In this document: piece after piece, positions 33,931-41,950 of the stretch
Numbering within the stretch: position 1 is the first letter of the stretch
How the letters are laid out: every line of letters starts with the position of its first letter
NCBI RefSeq assembly: GCF_024213375.1
Contig: NZ_JANAVJ010000020.1
Span: forward strand, 19,843-83,842
DNA length: 64,000 nucleotides
Source: Paenibacillus sp. MZ04-78.2
GTDB lineage: Bacteria; Bacillota; Bacilli; Paenibacillales; NBRC-103111
Reading direction: 5' to 3'
Notes under the pieces: model-generated
Seen by the model: only the letters and a program-made list of their open reading frames with translations
Database searches by the model: none
Told to the model about the DNA's origin: nothing
Made by a program: the position numbers and the translations under genes

Positions 33931-34126
33931 GCCCGCCGCCAGTTCTTTGGATGATCAGGCTGTCCGGGACTAGGCTGATTCTTATCGATAATTCGGTACC
34001 AGGCAAAAGGTACCATAATTTGGATTCTTCATTTAATTCCTATTTTTCGCCAATAATTGGCAGGCTAGGCTCCATAGACTCCCCCCAACTGTATAACAAC
34101 ATATGCTATAACGCATGTCAAAAATT

Positions 34127-34184
34127 AAGACGGCAGCTTGTCGGTGTAGAGGTTAACTCCCTTATTCCGAGTGGCTGCCGTCTT
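34127..34184 (-). terminator. Terminator of the XRE regulator gene
   Basis: AAGACGGCAGC (34127-34137) and GCTGCCGTCTT (34174-34184) form a perfect 11-bp stem. On the minus strand it is followed by AATTTTTG. One arm lies within the last codons of the gene. Confidence 0.6.
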
Positions 34185-34410
34185 TTGGTACTACGCTAAA
34201 AAGTTCGTTTGGAGTGATGTTAAAATAAGCGCATAATTTGGCTATAAGTTCCGCAGGGATTCGTTTATTTTCCATATCGACATTATTAATCAAGTCATTA
34301 ATTGTTGATCGGCGATATTTTATTTCGGTTGAGAGTTTAAGCGCCGAAATATTTTTCTTCTTTATAATTTCGCCAAGATGACAGTGTAGTCTCACATCGT
34401 TAATATCCAT
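34162..34410 (-). CDS. Small XRE-family (Cro/CI) regulator
   Basis: An 82-residue protein made of one helix-turn-helix domain of the XRE type: LGEIIKKKNISALKLSTEIK for helices 1-2, then RRSTINDLINN for the recognition helix, then ITPNELFSV. AGGAGC precedes ATG 34410. It is divergent from the small gene at 34605, and the region between them contains two near-identical palindromic sites, so it probably represses that gene and perhaps itself. The pair resembles a phage-type or accessory regulator module. Confidence 0.78.
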   Translation of the reverse strand: MDINDVRLHCHLGEIIKKKNISALKLSTEIKYRRSTINDLINNVDMENKRIPAELIAKLCAYFNITPNELFSVVPKDGSHSE

Positions 34411-34475
34411 ATTAATAAGCTCCTATTCAATCTTCCACTTGCAATAAATATAACAAAAAGACAAAAAGCAATCTA

Positions 34476-34528
34476 TTGACCGTTTAACGATCAATTGTTA
34501 TAGTAATAATGTGACCGTTTAACGTTCA
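34476..34528 (+). promoter_or_regulatory. Promoter with two 17-bp operators
   Basis: TTGACC (34476-34481) and TATAGT (34499-34504) are 17 bases apart. TGACCGTTTAACGATCA (34477-34493) covers the -35 and TGACCGTTTAACGTTCA (34512-34528) lies at the start site, 35 bases further. Each is an imperfect palindrome around CGTT-T-AACG. The adjacent XRE protein is the likely binder. Confidence 0.7.
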
Positions 34529-34604
34529 TGATACCAGTATTCTTTTTTTGCAGCTTCAATTGCCGAACGAATGCAATTAAAAAAACAATAAGGAGTGGCA
34601 GAAC

Positions 34605-34913
34605 ATGTTGAAGAGGGTAACTCTTGTTCTCGAAGCAGGCGAAAATGATTTTGAACTGACAGATGCATACTTGACGCCGGACGAATCGCATGCATTTTTT
34701 ATTTTAAACCATATTGTCCATTATACCATGGCTTCCCGGACGCAAAATCATCGAATTTACGTGGAGTGTGGCGCCAGATTAAATTTAGGCAAGACGCATA
34801 AAGGGGAAATCGCTATTTTCGATCTGCACGAAAAGCTCTATGCCATGACTGCTTACGAACTTTTGAATTTCCATGTGCTCTATGATGCAGATAAATTGAG
34901 CCTTATTCGTTGA
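34605..34913 (+). CDS. Hypothetical protein controlled by the XRE module
   Basis: A 102-residue soluble protein of mixed alpha/beta character. It contains LTLVLEAG-like beta strands at the start and the segment YVECGARLNLGKTHKGE in the middle. I recognise no family. AAGGAGTGG with a seven-base spacer precedes ATG 34605. It is the only gene downstream of the two-operator promoter. No membrane segment or signal peptide is seen. Confidence 0.6.
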   Translation: MLKRVTLVLEAGENDFELTDAYLTPDESHAFFILNHIVHYTMASRTQNHRIYVECGARLNLGKTHKGEIAIFDLHEKLYAMTAYELLNFHVLYDADKLSLIR

Positions 34914-35070
34914 AGATGGGCCCTCTTGGAAAAATAAATCAACAGCTCCTCGAACCGGATCGGCGCTTCATTGCTCAAATAACCATTTTGTAGTAATATC
35001 AGAACAGGTGTTTGTTATCGGGGGGCGTGGAAGACGCAGCGCTTCGTTCGATTTGGAGAGGAGGACGAAT

Positions 35071-35529
35071 ATGCCGGTAATCAGATCCGAATTGTACATA
35101 GAAGCGCCGATTGAAACCTGCTTCGATCTGGCGCGAAGCATCGACGTTCATGCCCAATCAACTTCGCAAACGAAGGAAAGAGCGATCGGCGGAGTCATGA
35201 GCGGGTTGATTGAGCTAGGGCAGACGGTGACGTGGGAGGCCGTCCATTTTGGCATCAAGCAGCGGTTGACCGCGAAAATAACGGAGTTTGAGTTGCCTTT
35301 TTATTTTGTGGACGAGATGGTCCGGGGCGCATTCAAGCGGTTTCGGCATACGCATGAGTTCTGCGCCGTCGATTCGGGAACGTTGATGATCGACGAATTT
35401 GATTATACTTCTCCATTAGGGCCTCTTGGCAAGCTGGCGGACCAGATGTTTCTCGAAGCGTACATGAGAGATTTTTTGCTGAAACGAAATCTCTACATTA
35501 AACAGCTGGCGGAGAAGCAAGCCGGATGA
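35071..35529 (+). CDS. SRPBCC (START/Bet v1-like) family protein
   Basis: A 152-residue protein with the SRPBCC helix-grip fold: SELYIEAPIETCFDLARSID at the start, a long beta sheet in the middle including ELPFYFVDEMVRGAFKRFRHTH, and a C-terminal helix with FLLKRNLYIKQLAE. This fold forms a pocket for hydrophobic ligands. The exact ligand is unknown. GGAGAGGAGG precedes ATG 35071, which is chosen over an earlier in-frame start. Its terminator also serves the convergent gene. Confidence 0.8.
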   Translation: MPVIRSELYIEAPIETCFDLARSIDVHAQSTSQTKERAIGGVMSGLIELGQTVTWEAVHFGIKQRLTAKITEFELPFYFVDEMVRGAFKRFRHTHEFCAVDSGTLMIDEFDYTSPLGPLGKLADQMFLEAYMRDFLLKRNLYIKQLAEKQAG

Positions 35530-35543
35530 ATGCCGACCCATGC

Positions 35544-35582
35544 AAAAAGCGGACGATCCCATACAAGTAGTCCGCTTTTTTG
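35544..35582. terminator. Bidirectional terminator
   Basis: AAAAAGCGGAC (35544-35554) pairs with GTCCGCTTTTT (35570-35580) around a 15-base loop, with T-runs on both strands. Confidence 0.85.
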
Positions 35583-35600
35583 TCGTGGTTGATGTTCGGC

Positions 35601-36146
35601 TCACTGTTTGGCGTAGGCATGCAGATGCTCGATATATTCATGCACTAGCGCTTGCAGGGCTTCCGCCTTTTGCTCAAGGCCGTCGCCTTCGCCGAAGGCC
35701 TGCCGAATCGCTTCAACGTAGGCCTGGCCCTGTTTCTTTCCCGGCGCGTATGCGCGGCCGTAGTCGTCAAGGTAGCTCGGCAAAAAGTAACATTCCAATA
35801 CATTCATCGCCAGCTGGTAGTCCTCTTGCGGATTCGAATCCGACCAAGCCTTCAGCTTGTCATACAAGGCGCTTAGCGTAATAAGGCCGAGCCGATACGT
35901 TCTTCGCGCGAATTCAAACGCCTGCGGGTCGATATCCCCGCGCTCGAACTGCTTGAAGTTTTTCTCGTCCAGCAAATACAAAGCCCCGCCCCATTCGGAA
36001 GCAAATTTCAGCCAAAAGTCGGCGTCCTCCCGTCGGATCGCAATCGTTTGAAGCGCTTCGAATACGATATCCGGGTTGTCGGTAAGCTTGGCTTTGGCCA
36101 CCGTTTTCGGCGAGTCTCCTTCAAAATTCAGCACATTGGCATTCAC
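35601..36146 (-). CDS. Hypothetical conserved protein
   Basis: A 181-residue, mostly helical soluble protein. The start is GTG 36146, supported by AGGAG eight bases upstream; the longer frame to 36227 lacks a ribosome binding site. It contains DADFWLKFASEWGGALYLLDE and FARRTYRLGLITLSALYDKL. No catalytic motif or known domain is evident. It follows the receiver-domain gene on the minus strand, 104 bases apart. Confidence 0.6.
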   Translation of the reverse strand: MNANVLNFEGDSPKTVAKAKLTDNPDIVFEALQTIAIRREDADFWLKFASEWGGALYLLDEKNFKQFERGDIDPQAFEFARRTYRLGLITLSALYDKLKAWSDSNPQEDYQLAMNVLECYFLPSYLDDYGRAYAPGKKQGQAYVEAIRQAFGEGDGLEQKAEALQALVHEYIEHLHAYAKQ

Positions 36147-36250
36147 GTGACTGCTCCTATCTAAGCATGGGTTTATTCCGCGGGTCCCTGCCGTAGTTGG
36201 CAGCGAACGTGCGAACAGATACTTCATTGTATCATATCCGCATCCGCCGG

Positions 36251-36568
36251 TTAAATCCTAAACGCCAATGGCTGGGGTCGAACCGACAGCTTGACCTTGC
36301 TTGGCTTATGCTTCTGCAGCAGCGTCCACATAAGATGCCGCCCGATCGGGTTAGCGCTGTGAATAATAATTTCTTTTGCATACAGGTTCTTCTTGACCAT
36401 ATATTTGACCAGATCGTAGCCGCTGGCTTTGCCGAGACCCAGATCATGATCGAGCGACAGGATGTTAACCGGTCTGGACGACATCAAATCGATACACTGC
36501 TCAACCGATCTCGCCAGCGTAAAACCTTTCGGGCACGGACGCAAGTCATCCAAATACACGTTCATCAT
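36251..36568 (-). CDS. Receiver-like domain protein (cyclic-phosphate processing type)
   Basis: A 105-residue single-domain protein with a receiver-like fold. It begins MMNVYLDDLRPCPKGF, with the acidic pair DD, and contains the SLDHDLG motif near residue 39 and a conserved IIIHSANP strand. This matches the family annotated as cyclic-phosphate processing receiver domain. Such proteins are thought to act on cyclic phosphates rather than in two-component signalling. GAGAGGCGATGG precedes ATG 36568; ATG 36565 is equally possible. Confidence 0.6.
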   Translation of the reverse strand: MMNVYLDDLRPCPKGFTLARSVEQCIDLMSSRPVNILSLDHDLGLGKASGYDLVKYMVKKNLYAKEIIIHSANPIGRHLMWTLLQKHKPSKVKLSVRPQPLAFRI

Positions 36569-36911
36569 ATGCCATCGCCTCTCTTTAACTTCCAGCATAC
36601 GCACCGCACGTTTAGATTGCTTGGACTGCGGCACAGCCACGGCGCGCCGTTTATTCGGCGAACGCCAAAAATGCCACTTCTTGGTCGAAGTAGCGTCCGC
36701 ACGCAGCATAGCAGTTATCGTTCCAGCACAACTTGAAGGCCTTTGATCACGTTCCAGAGCATTACGACGAAACACTGCATAGTTTCAACCGACGGAGGGA
36801 CGATTAAACAACAAATGACAAGATTATTCCTAAATTACTCTATTATAGTTGAAATGGAGTAAAATGGTCTTTCCCGATCATATTTTTTTATCACGAAAAC
36901 GGTACGCTGCT
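36569..36911. other. Gene-less stretch between the receiver-like gene and sda
   Basis: I see no ribosome binding site with an ORF here. The left half is the 5' region of the minus-strand receiver-like gene, and the right half is AT-rich. The DnaA-box cluster begins at 36912. Confidence 0.4.
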
Positions 36912-37010
36912 TGTGTATAACTTTGTCCACATTATACACCCCGCCAATGACGTATATTCGACACTTATTAACATAATACTCACAAGATATGCACAATTCT
37001 ATGTGGATAA
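36912..37010 (+). promoter_or_regulatory. DnaA-box cluster upstream of sda
   Basis: Against the consensus TTATCCACA there is one perfect box on the minus strand (TGTGGATAA, 37002-37010) and two boxes with one mismatch: TGTGTATAA (36912-36920, reverse) and TTGTCCACA (36923-36931). Weaker boxes lie at 36932-36940 and 36965-36973. Bacillus sda is controlled by DnaA, so the position is meaningful. Confidence 0.75.
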
Positions 37011-37044
37011 TGGAACGGTTGTTCTAATTTTGGGCGCATGTTAA

Positions 37045-37050
37045 TATAAT
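37045..37050 (+). promoter_or_regulatory. -10 element of sda
   Basis: TATAAT at 37045-37050. The best -35 at 17 bases is TTCTAA, which is weak and consistent with control by a bound factor. Confidence 0.45.
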
Positions 37051-37082
37051 TTTACATTACCAGAATAAGGTGAGTTGTTCCC

Positions 37083-37238
37083 ATGAAACTGATCAGTAAT
37101 GAGATTTTAGTGGACTCCTATTTCAAAGCCGTCGATTTGAAACTCGAAGAAGATTTTGTCGGATTGTTGTTAGACGAGATCAAGAGGAGACAAATCAACT
37201 TAGACTTCTACAAAGAAGGTGAAGCCCAGGTCAGCTGA
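37083..37238 (+). CDS. sda: Sporulation histidine kinase inhibitor Sda
   Basis: A 51-residue protein that closely follows Bacillus Sda. It starts MKLISNEILVDSYFKAVDLK, then has a second helix with DFVGLLLDEIKRR, giving the helical hairpin that binds the dimerisation domain of KinA and blocks sporulation when replication is disturbed. AAGGTGAG precedes ATG 37083. The DnaA-box cluster upstream matches how sda is regulated in Bacillus. The stop codon is inside the terminator. Confidence 0.9.
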   Translation: MKLISNEILVDSYFKAVDLKLEEDFVGLLLDEIKRRQINLDFYKEGEAQVS

Positions 37239-37252
37239 CCGGGCTTTTTTTC
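37222..37252 (+). terminator. Terminator of sda
   Basis: AAGCCC and GGGCTT flank the palindrome GGTCAGCTGACC, followed by TTTTTT. It overlaps the end of the sda coding region. Confidence 0.8.
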
Positions 37253-37286
37253 TTTTATATAGAAAGTGATTCTCCTGTTGAAAGTC

Positions 37287-37323
37287 AAAAAGATCGCTTT
37301 TGTTGGTAACAGAGCGATCTTTT
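37287..37323 (-). terminator. Terminator of yumC
   Basis: AAAAGATCGCT (37287-37297) pairs with AGCGATCTTTT (37313-37323). On the minus strand the stem is followed by a T-run. Confidence 0.7.
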
Positions 37324-37353
37324 CGGCTAAAGAAAATATAGATGAAAGTATAT

Positions 37354-38340
37354 TTACAATTTCATGTTGCTGCTGTGGCCCGGGGACAGCTTGGCTGTCG
37401 GATCGATGTACACCTTCGCGTTGTTGATGGCGGTCGGCGCTTCGCCGAACCCGACGGCGATAAGCTTCAGCTTGCCGGGGTATGTCGTAATGTCACCTGC
37501 TGCGAAAATGCCGGGCACGTTCGTTTCCATCCGCGAGTCGACGATAATGGATCCGTTGTCGATGTTCAGTCCCCATTCGGCGATTGGACCGAGGGAGGAG
37601 ACGAAGCCGAAGTTGACAATTACGGCATCGACATCAATGACGCGCTCTTCGCCCGTTTTGCAATGGGCAAGTACGACTTGCTCGATTTGGTCGCGGCCTT
37701 CGAGCCTCTTGATTTCCGTCGGAGTGATGACTTCCACCTTGGACTTTATCAGATTCTCGACGCTGTGCTCATGTGCACGGAATTTGTCGCGGCGGTGAAT
37801 CAGCGTTACTTTCTCCGCGATCGGCTCCAGCATCAGAGCCCAGTCTACCGCAGAATCGCCTCCGCCGCTGATCAGTACCTTTTGGCCTGCGAAACGGTGA
37901 AGGTCACTGACGAAGTAGTGCAGGTTTTTCTTCTCGTATTGCGCGGCTTCCGGGAGCTCGAGCTTTCTCGGTTCGAACGCGCCGACGCCACCGGTAATGA
38001 TGACCGCTTTAGATTGATGGACGCCTTTGTCTGTCGTCACTTCGAATAGACGCTCATCTTTTTTCTCCACTTTCAATACCTTTTCTTCCAGGCAGATGGA
38101 GAGCGGGAAATGCTTCATTTGCGCTTCCAAATTATTAACAAGCTCTTGCGCCGTTACCTTCGGAAAGCCGGCTACGTCATAGATGTATTTCTCCGGATAA
38201 AGCGCTGCGAGCTGACCGCCCAGTTGTGGCATGCTTTCAATCAATTTAACGGAAGCTTGGCGCATTCCTCCGTAAAACGCCGCAAACATCCCTGCCGGGC
38301 CGCCGCCTACGATAATAATGTCAACGATTTCGCTGCTCAT
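37354..38340 (-). CDS. yumC: Ferredoxin/flavodoxin-NADP+ reductase, thioredoxin-reductase type
   Basis: A 328-residue homodimeric FAD/NADPH enzyme like Bacillus YumC. It has the FAD motif [15 protein letters not shown] at the N-terminus, the NADPH motif [12 protein letters not shown] near residue 160 and the [14 protein letters not shown] segment near residue 285. The CxxC of true thioredoxin reductases is absent, as expected. It transfers electrons between NADPH and ferredoxin or flavodoxin. GGAGGTG precedes ATG 38340. In Bacillus it lies next to yumB, as here. Confidence 0.9.
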   Translation of the reverse strand: MSSEIVDIIIVGGGPAGMFAAFYGGMRQASVKLIESMPQLGGQLAALYPEKYIYDVAGFPKVTAQELVNNLEAQMKHFPLSICLEEKVLKVEKKDERLFEVTTDKGVHQSKAVIITGGVGAFEPRKLELPEAAQYEKKNLHYFVSDLHRFAGQKVLISGGGDSAVDWALMLEPIAEKVTLIHRRDKFRAHEHSVENLIKSKVEVITPTEIKRLEGRDQIEQVVLAHCKTGEERVIDVDAVIVNFGFVSSLGPIAEWGLNIDNGSIIVDSRMETNVPGIFAAGDITTYPGKLKLIAVGFGEAPTAINNAKVYIDPTAKLSPGHSSNMKL

Positions 38341-38685
38341 GGTGGGTCAAACACCTCCGAAACATAGTAAGGTCCTTTCTAATTATAATCATAAGGTCAC
38401 GGCATTGAAAATATAAATTAGACTTTTCAATGAGTGATATAATTAATTAGCCTGATAAAGTTTTTATATGGCAAAAGGCAGCAGCCGAAGGAATCGAGTG
38501 GATACCTTAGTTAATCTGGCGATTTTCCTGGGTTTTTAATCAAAATAAAACTTGCTATTTGCTTCGCACCATTATATTATTGCATTTGAATTGGTCAAAA
38601 CTGTTGGTATAAATACACATCATTTGCTTATATTTTTAAACGCCGGAGGGAACCCTGTGGGAAGAAAACCATTTTTCGGCGTCGC
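38341..38685. promoter_or_regulatory. Divergent promoter region between yumC and NDH-2
   Basis: On the minus strand TTTCAA and TATAAT (38382-38410) are 17 bases apart, a good promoter for yumC. On the plus strand TTGAAT and TATAAA (38586-38613) are 16 bases apart and may give a second promoter for NDH-2. No ORF is seen in between. Confidence 0.5.
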
Positions 38686-38725
38686 TTGTGTAATTTTTCA
38701 CAAACAGTTTTCAAACTCATATACT
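38686..38725 (+). promoter_or_regulatory. Rex-type operator over the NDH-2 promoter
   Basis: TTGTG-N8-CACAA at 38686-38703 matches the half-sites of the Rex consensus. It overlaps the -35 TTCACA (38697-38702), which pairs at 17 bases with TATACT (38720-38725). Rex senses NADH/NAD+ and represses respiratory genes. Confidence 0.6.
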
Positions 38726-38759
38726 ATATAGAAAAATATGTGATGGAAGGGATAGAACC

Positions 38760-39950
38760 ATGAGTCGAATTCCAAGAATAGTCATTTTAGGCGCAGGATA
38801 CGGTGGGATCGTAACGGCTATTCGGTTGCAAAAAGAGCTGAATTATAATGAAGCTGACGTCACGCTTGTAAACAAACACGACTATCATTATATTACGACC
38901 CATCTGCATATGCCTGCCGCAGGAACGGATAACCCCGAAAATGCACGCGTGAACATTCTGAAGCTGATCGATGAATTCAAGATCGATTTCGTGAAATCGA
39001 CCGTCGTGCAAATTCGGCCGCAAGAGAAAAAAGTCATTCTGGAAGAGGGAACGCTGTCTTACGATTACTTGGTCATTGGCTTGGGCGGCGAACCGGAAAC
39101 GTTCGGCATTCCGGGGCTGAAAGAATATGCGATGAATATTCGCTCGATCAACAGCGTTCGCTTCATCCGCGAGCACGTGGAGTACCAATTCGCGAAGTTC
39201 AAGCGTGAGCCTTCCCGTACGGACTATCTGACCTTCGTTGTCGGCGGCGCCGGCTTCACTGGAATCGAGTTTGTCGGTGAATTGGCCGACCGGATTCCGG
39301 ACCTGTGCAAAGAATTCGACGTGGACCCATCCCTCGTAAAAATATATAACATCGAAGCGGCTCCGACGGCGCTTCCAGGCTTCGACCCCGAGCTCGTCGA
39401 GTACGCGATGAACGTATTGAAAAACAAAGGCGTCACATTCAAAATCGCGACCGCGATCAAAGAGTGTACCCCGGACGGCGTCGTGCTTGCAACCGGTGAA
39501 GAGATCAAATCCGCTACCGTCATCTGGACAGGCGGCATTCGCGGCAATCATATGCTGGAGGAAGCCGGCTTCGAGACGATGCGCGGCCGCATCAAGGTCG
39601 ATGATACGCTGCATGCTCCAGGGCATGACAACGTGTACGTGCTCGGCGACTGTTCGATCGTGATGAGCCCGGAAGGCCGTCCTTATCCGCCAACGGCGCA
39701 AATCTCGATGCAGCAAGCCGATGTGTGCGCGCACAATCTGGTAGCGCAAATCCGCGGCTCCGAGTTGAAAAAGTTCGAGTATAAGCCGAAAGGCACCGTA
39801 GCCTCTCTCGGACGCGGCGAAGCGATCGGAATCGTCGGCTCCAAGAAGATCAAGGGCGGTACCGCGGCCGTGATGAAAAAGCTCATCGACCTGCGCTATT
39901 TGTACATCATCGGCGGCATTCCGCTCGTGCTGAAGAAAGGCCGCTTTTAG
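38760..39950 (+). CDS. ndh: Type II NADH dehydrogenase (NDH-2)
   Basis: A 396-residue flavoprotein that oxidises NADH and reduces menaquinone without pumping protons. FAD motif LGAGYGGIVTA at the N-terminus, NADH motif VGGAGFTGIEF near residue 160, second FAD site VYVLGDCSIV near residue 300, and the quinone-site AQISMQQA. The C-terminal hydrophobic/basic stretch is the membrane-binding region. It resembles Bacillus Ndh/YumB. GGAAGGGATAG precedes ATG 38760. The promoter overlaps a Rex-type site. Confidence 0.88.
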   Translation: MSRIPRIVILGAGYGGIVTAIRLQKELNYNEADVTLVNKHDYHYITTHLHMPAAGTDNPENARVNILKLIDEFKIDFVKSTVVQIRPQEKKVILEEGTLSYDYLVIGLGGEPETFGIPGLKEYAMNIRSINSVRFIREHVEYQFAKFKREPSRTDYLTFVVGGAGFTGIEFVGELADRIPDLCKEFDVDPSLVKIYNIEAAPTALPGFDPELVEYAMNVLKNKGVTFKIATAIKECTPDGVVLATGEEIKSATVIWTGGIRGNHMLEEAGFETMRGRIKVDDTLHAPGHDNVYVLGDCSIVMSPEGRPYPPTAQISMQQADVCAHNLVAQIRGSELKKFEYKPKGTVASLGRGEAIGIVGSKKIKGGTAAVMKKLIDLRYLYIIGGIPLVLKKGRF

Positions 39951-39953
39951 ACT

Positions 39954-40211
39954 ATGCGCAACTGCAGCATTCAGGTTCGGGGGCTGCTTACTCGGGAGGA
40001 GCTTGACCGATACAACGCTCTTCTCGATGTAGGTCATTACCTCGAATCGCAGAACCGTTACGACCTGTCGTATATCGTGCAGAAAGAAATCGACATCCTC
40101 ATTCTTCCGGCTATCGAGCGGCTGAAGGAAAAATCGCGGCAGCGCGATCGGGACACGGAAGAGTACTTGCGGCGTAAAGAACAGGGACTCTTGGATGAAG
40201 ACGACGAATAA
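39954..40211 (+). CDS. Small charged protein in the NDH-2 operon
   Basis: An 85-residue soluble protein, rich in Glu, Arg and Lys and predicted to be helical. Its ATG lies three bases after the NDH-2 stop, so it is cotranscribed and probably translationally coupled. It contains EELDRYNALLDVGHYLES and a highly charged tail. I recognise no family. The link to NDH-2 is by context only. Confidence 0.65.
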   Translation: MRNCSIQVRGLLTREELDRYNALLDVGHYLESQNRYDLSYIVQKEIDILILPAIERLKEKSRQRDRDTEEYLRRKEQGLLDEDDE

Positions 40212-40217
40212 ACGAGC

Positions 40218-40263
40218 AAACCCTTGCAGCTTTCGTTTCGGCGAATGCGAGCAAGGGTTTTTT
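40218..40263 (+). terminator. Terminator of the NDH-2 operon
   Basis: AAACCCTTGC (40218-40227) pairs with GCAAGGGTTT (40251-40260), followed by TTT. Confidence 0.8.
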
Positions 40264-40278
40264 GGACGGGTTGGCCCG

Positions 40279-41025
40279 TTATAGCTTCAGCATCGAAGCC
40301 ATTTTCTCTTGATTCAGCAAGTTGCCGACATAGAAATCGCCGAACTCCCCGAAGCGGGCGCTCGTTTCGTCAAAGCGCATTTCATGAACGATTCTCTTGA
40401 ATTGCAGCGCATCGTCCGCGAACAGCGTAACGCCCCATTCCCAATCGTCCAGACCGACGGAGCCGCCGATGATTTGCTTCACTTTGCCGGCATAATTGCG
40501 GCCGATCATTCCATGTCCGCGCATAAAGTTGCGGCGGTCTTCGGCCGGTAGCATATACCAGTTGTCGTTGCCCTCGCGCTTCTTGTTCATCGGGTAGAAG
40601 CAGATGTGTCCCGCTTTCGGCAGGGTCGGTTTCAGGCGCGCCACGACATCCGGGTCCTGCATCGGATCGGTTCCCGGCTTGGCCATATAAGCTCCGAGCT
40701 CGACCACGGAGACATAAGAGTACGTTGGAATCGTCACTTGCGCAAACATGGATTTGTTAAATTCGGTTTCCAACTCGTTCAATTCTTCCAGCGTCTCACG
40801 CAGATGCATGAAGACGAAATCGGCTTTTTGCCCGACAATGGAATAAAAGGCAGTGCTGCCTTGTTTTTGGTCCTCGGTGCTCTGATATTTGCCGAGCAGG
40901 GTATGCAGTTCGTCCTCGGCGCGCGCTCTTTCTTGAGCGGTCAAGCTTTTCCAGACGTTCCAATCGATTGCGCGGAAATCATGCAAGCTATACCAGCCAT
41001 CCAACGGATGTACGACTTCACTCAT
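40279..41025 (-). CDS. hemQ: Coproheme decarboxylase (HemQ/ChdC)
   Basis: A 248-residue protein of the chlorite dismutase-like family that makes heme b from coproheme in Gram-positive bacteria. Key features are the catalytic tyrosine in [11 protein letters not shown] near residue 147, the proximal histidine in MRGHGMIGR near residue 172, and [11 protein letters not shown] later. Length matches Bacillus HemQ (YwfI). GGGAGTG precedes ATG 41025. Its product feeds CtaB and CtaA, whose genes are also in this window. Confidence 0.9.
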   Translation of the reverse strand: MSEVVHPLDGWYSLHDFRAIDWNVWKSLTAQERARAEDELHTLLGKYQSTEDQKQGSTAFYSIVGQKADFVFMHLRETLEELNELETEFNKSMFAQVTIPTYSYVSVVELGAYMAKPGTDPMQDPDVVARLKPTLPKAGHICFYPMNKKREGNDNWYMLPAEDRRNFMRGHGMIGRNYAGKVKQIIGGSVGLDDWEWGVTLFADDALQFKRIVHEMRFDETSARFGEFGDFYVGNLLNQEKMASMLKL

Positions 41026-41217
41026 TAACGGTCACTCCCTTATTCCTTCAAAATGGGCACTGCTGCCAGTTGCTTGTTTTATTGTAGCGAAATCGGCCGC
41101 AAAGGGCAAATGCGGCTCCGTGACGAAAGAGCGAACTTTTTGTGAACGCTTCACATAAAAATGCTATTACAATTCGGAGTCTGTAAGCCGATGTACCTGT
41201 TAAAGGAGGCGTCCGTC

Positions 41218-41322
41218 ATGACAAACCGTTTAACGCTAGGCATTTTGATGGGGACGCTCATCAGCATCCCGTTTTGGATCGCGGCGATTGGCTGGTACCG
41301 TTTTATCTGTTCTCTTTTTTAG
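41218..41322 (+). CDS. Very small membrane protein (34 aa)
   Basis: A 34-codon ORF with AAAGGAGGC seven bases before the ATG. The peptide is almost one hydrophobic helix: MTNRLTLGILMGTLISIPFW, then IAAIGWYRFI. No family is recognised. It lies 101 bases upstream of the YuiB gene in the same direction. Confidence 0.55.
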   Translation: MTNRLTLGILMGTLISIPFWIAAIGWYRFICSLF

Positions 41323-41423
41323 CTCGCGCCTGTGAGTTTTTTCATATTTCGTTCACAACGGCTCACTTTACCGCGCCTTTGTTTTTTTATACAATATAGG
41401 CATATGGAAAGGAGCTGTCCGTT

Positions 41424-41708
41424 TTGCTGCAATTGATCATCGTAACCGTGCTGTTGTTCGTGCTGTTTTTCGGGCTCGGTTTTATTCTAAACATGCTTAT
41501 GAAAACGACTTGGTTCCCTATTTACGGATACATAGCGCTCTTGATCGGCTTGGTCATTTATTGGGGCTGGGGCACCGGCTCGCTCGCTTCGAACCTGGCC
41601 GAATATTCCTTCGCCGATTACGTCCCAGCCGTCGGCGGCCTGATCGGCGCCATCCTTAGCGGCTCTACGATCAAATCCCTTCGTGAAAAAGGGTTTAAAA
41701 TGTTTTAA
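41424..41708 (+). CDS. yuiB: YuiB family membrane protein
   Basis: A 94-residue protein with three hydrophobic segments, matching Bacillus YuiB in size and pattern: a hydrophobic start, the motif FGLGFILNMLMKTTWFPIYG, and GGLIGAILSGSTIKSLREKG at the end. Its role is unknown. TTG 41424 follows GAAAGGAGCTG at a good distance. In Bacillus yui genes lie beside yumB and yumC. Confidence 0.75.
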   Translation: MLQLIIVTVLLFVLFFGLGFILNMLMKTTWFPIYGYIALLIGLVIYWGWGTGSLASNLAEYSFADYVPAVGGLIGAILSGSTIKSLREKGFKMF

Positions 41709-41769
41709 TTTCTCGGTTTTTTCGGTTATTTGTTTTTGGGTTTTGCTTTTTATTACTCTTTTCTAGCAG

Positions 41770-41801
41770 GCTCTGCCGTTTGGCAGAGCTTATGTTTTTT
41801 T
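41770..41801 (+). terminator. Terminator after yuiB
   Basis: GCTCTGCC (41770-41777) pairs perfectly with GGCAGAGC (41782-41789) around GTTT, followed by TTATGTTTTTTT. Confidence 0.85.
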
Positions 41802-41950
41802 GGGGGCAGCGCAACCCCCCAAGCCTGCGCCCCTCAAAAAAATTACCTCTCCAAACCCCAAAAAGCCTGCTTTTTCCTTCTACCCTCATTGTCGATTTGT
41901 GTGATAAAATGGAGAGTAAACACTTGAATCACGGATGGAGTTTTGACCGA

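Noticed and set aside
36912..37010. Chromosomal replication origin, because of the DnaA boxes near dnaB/dnaI
   Set aside because: There is no dnaA, dnaN or AT-rich unwinding element; the cluster sits in the sda promoter, where DnaA control is known, and dnaB/dnaI are not origin-linked.
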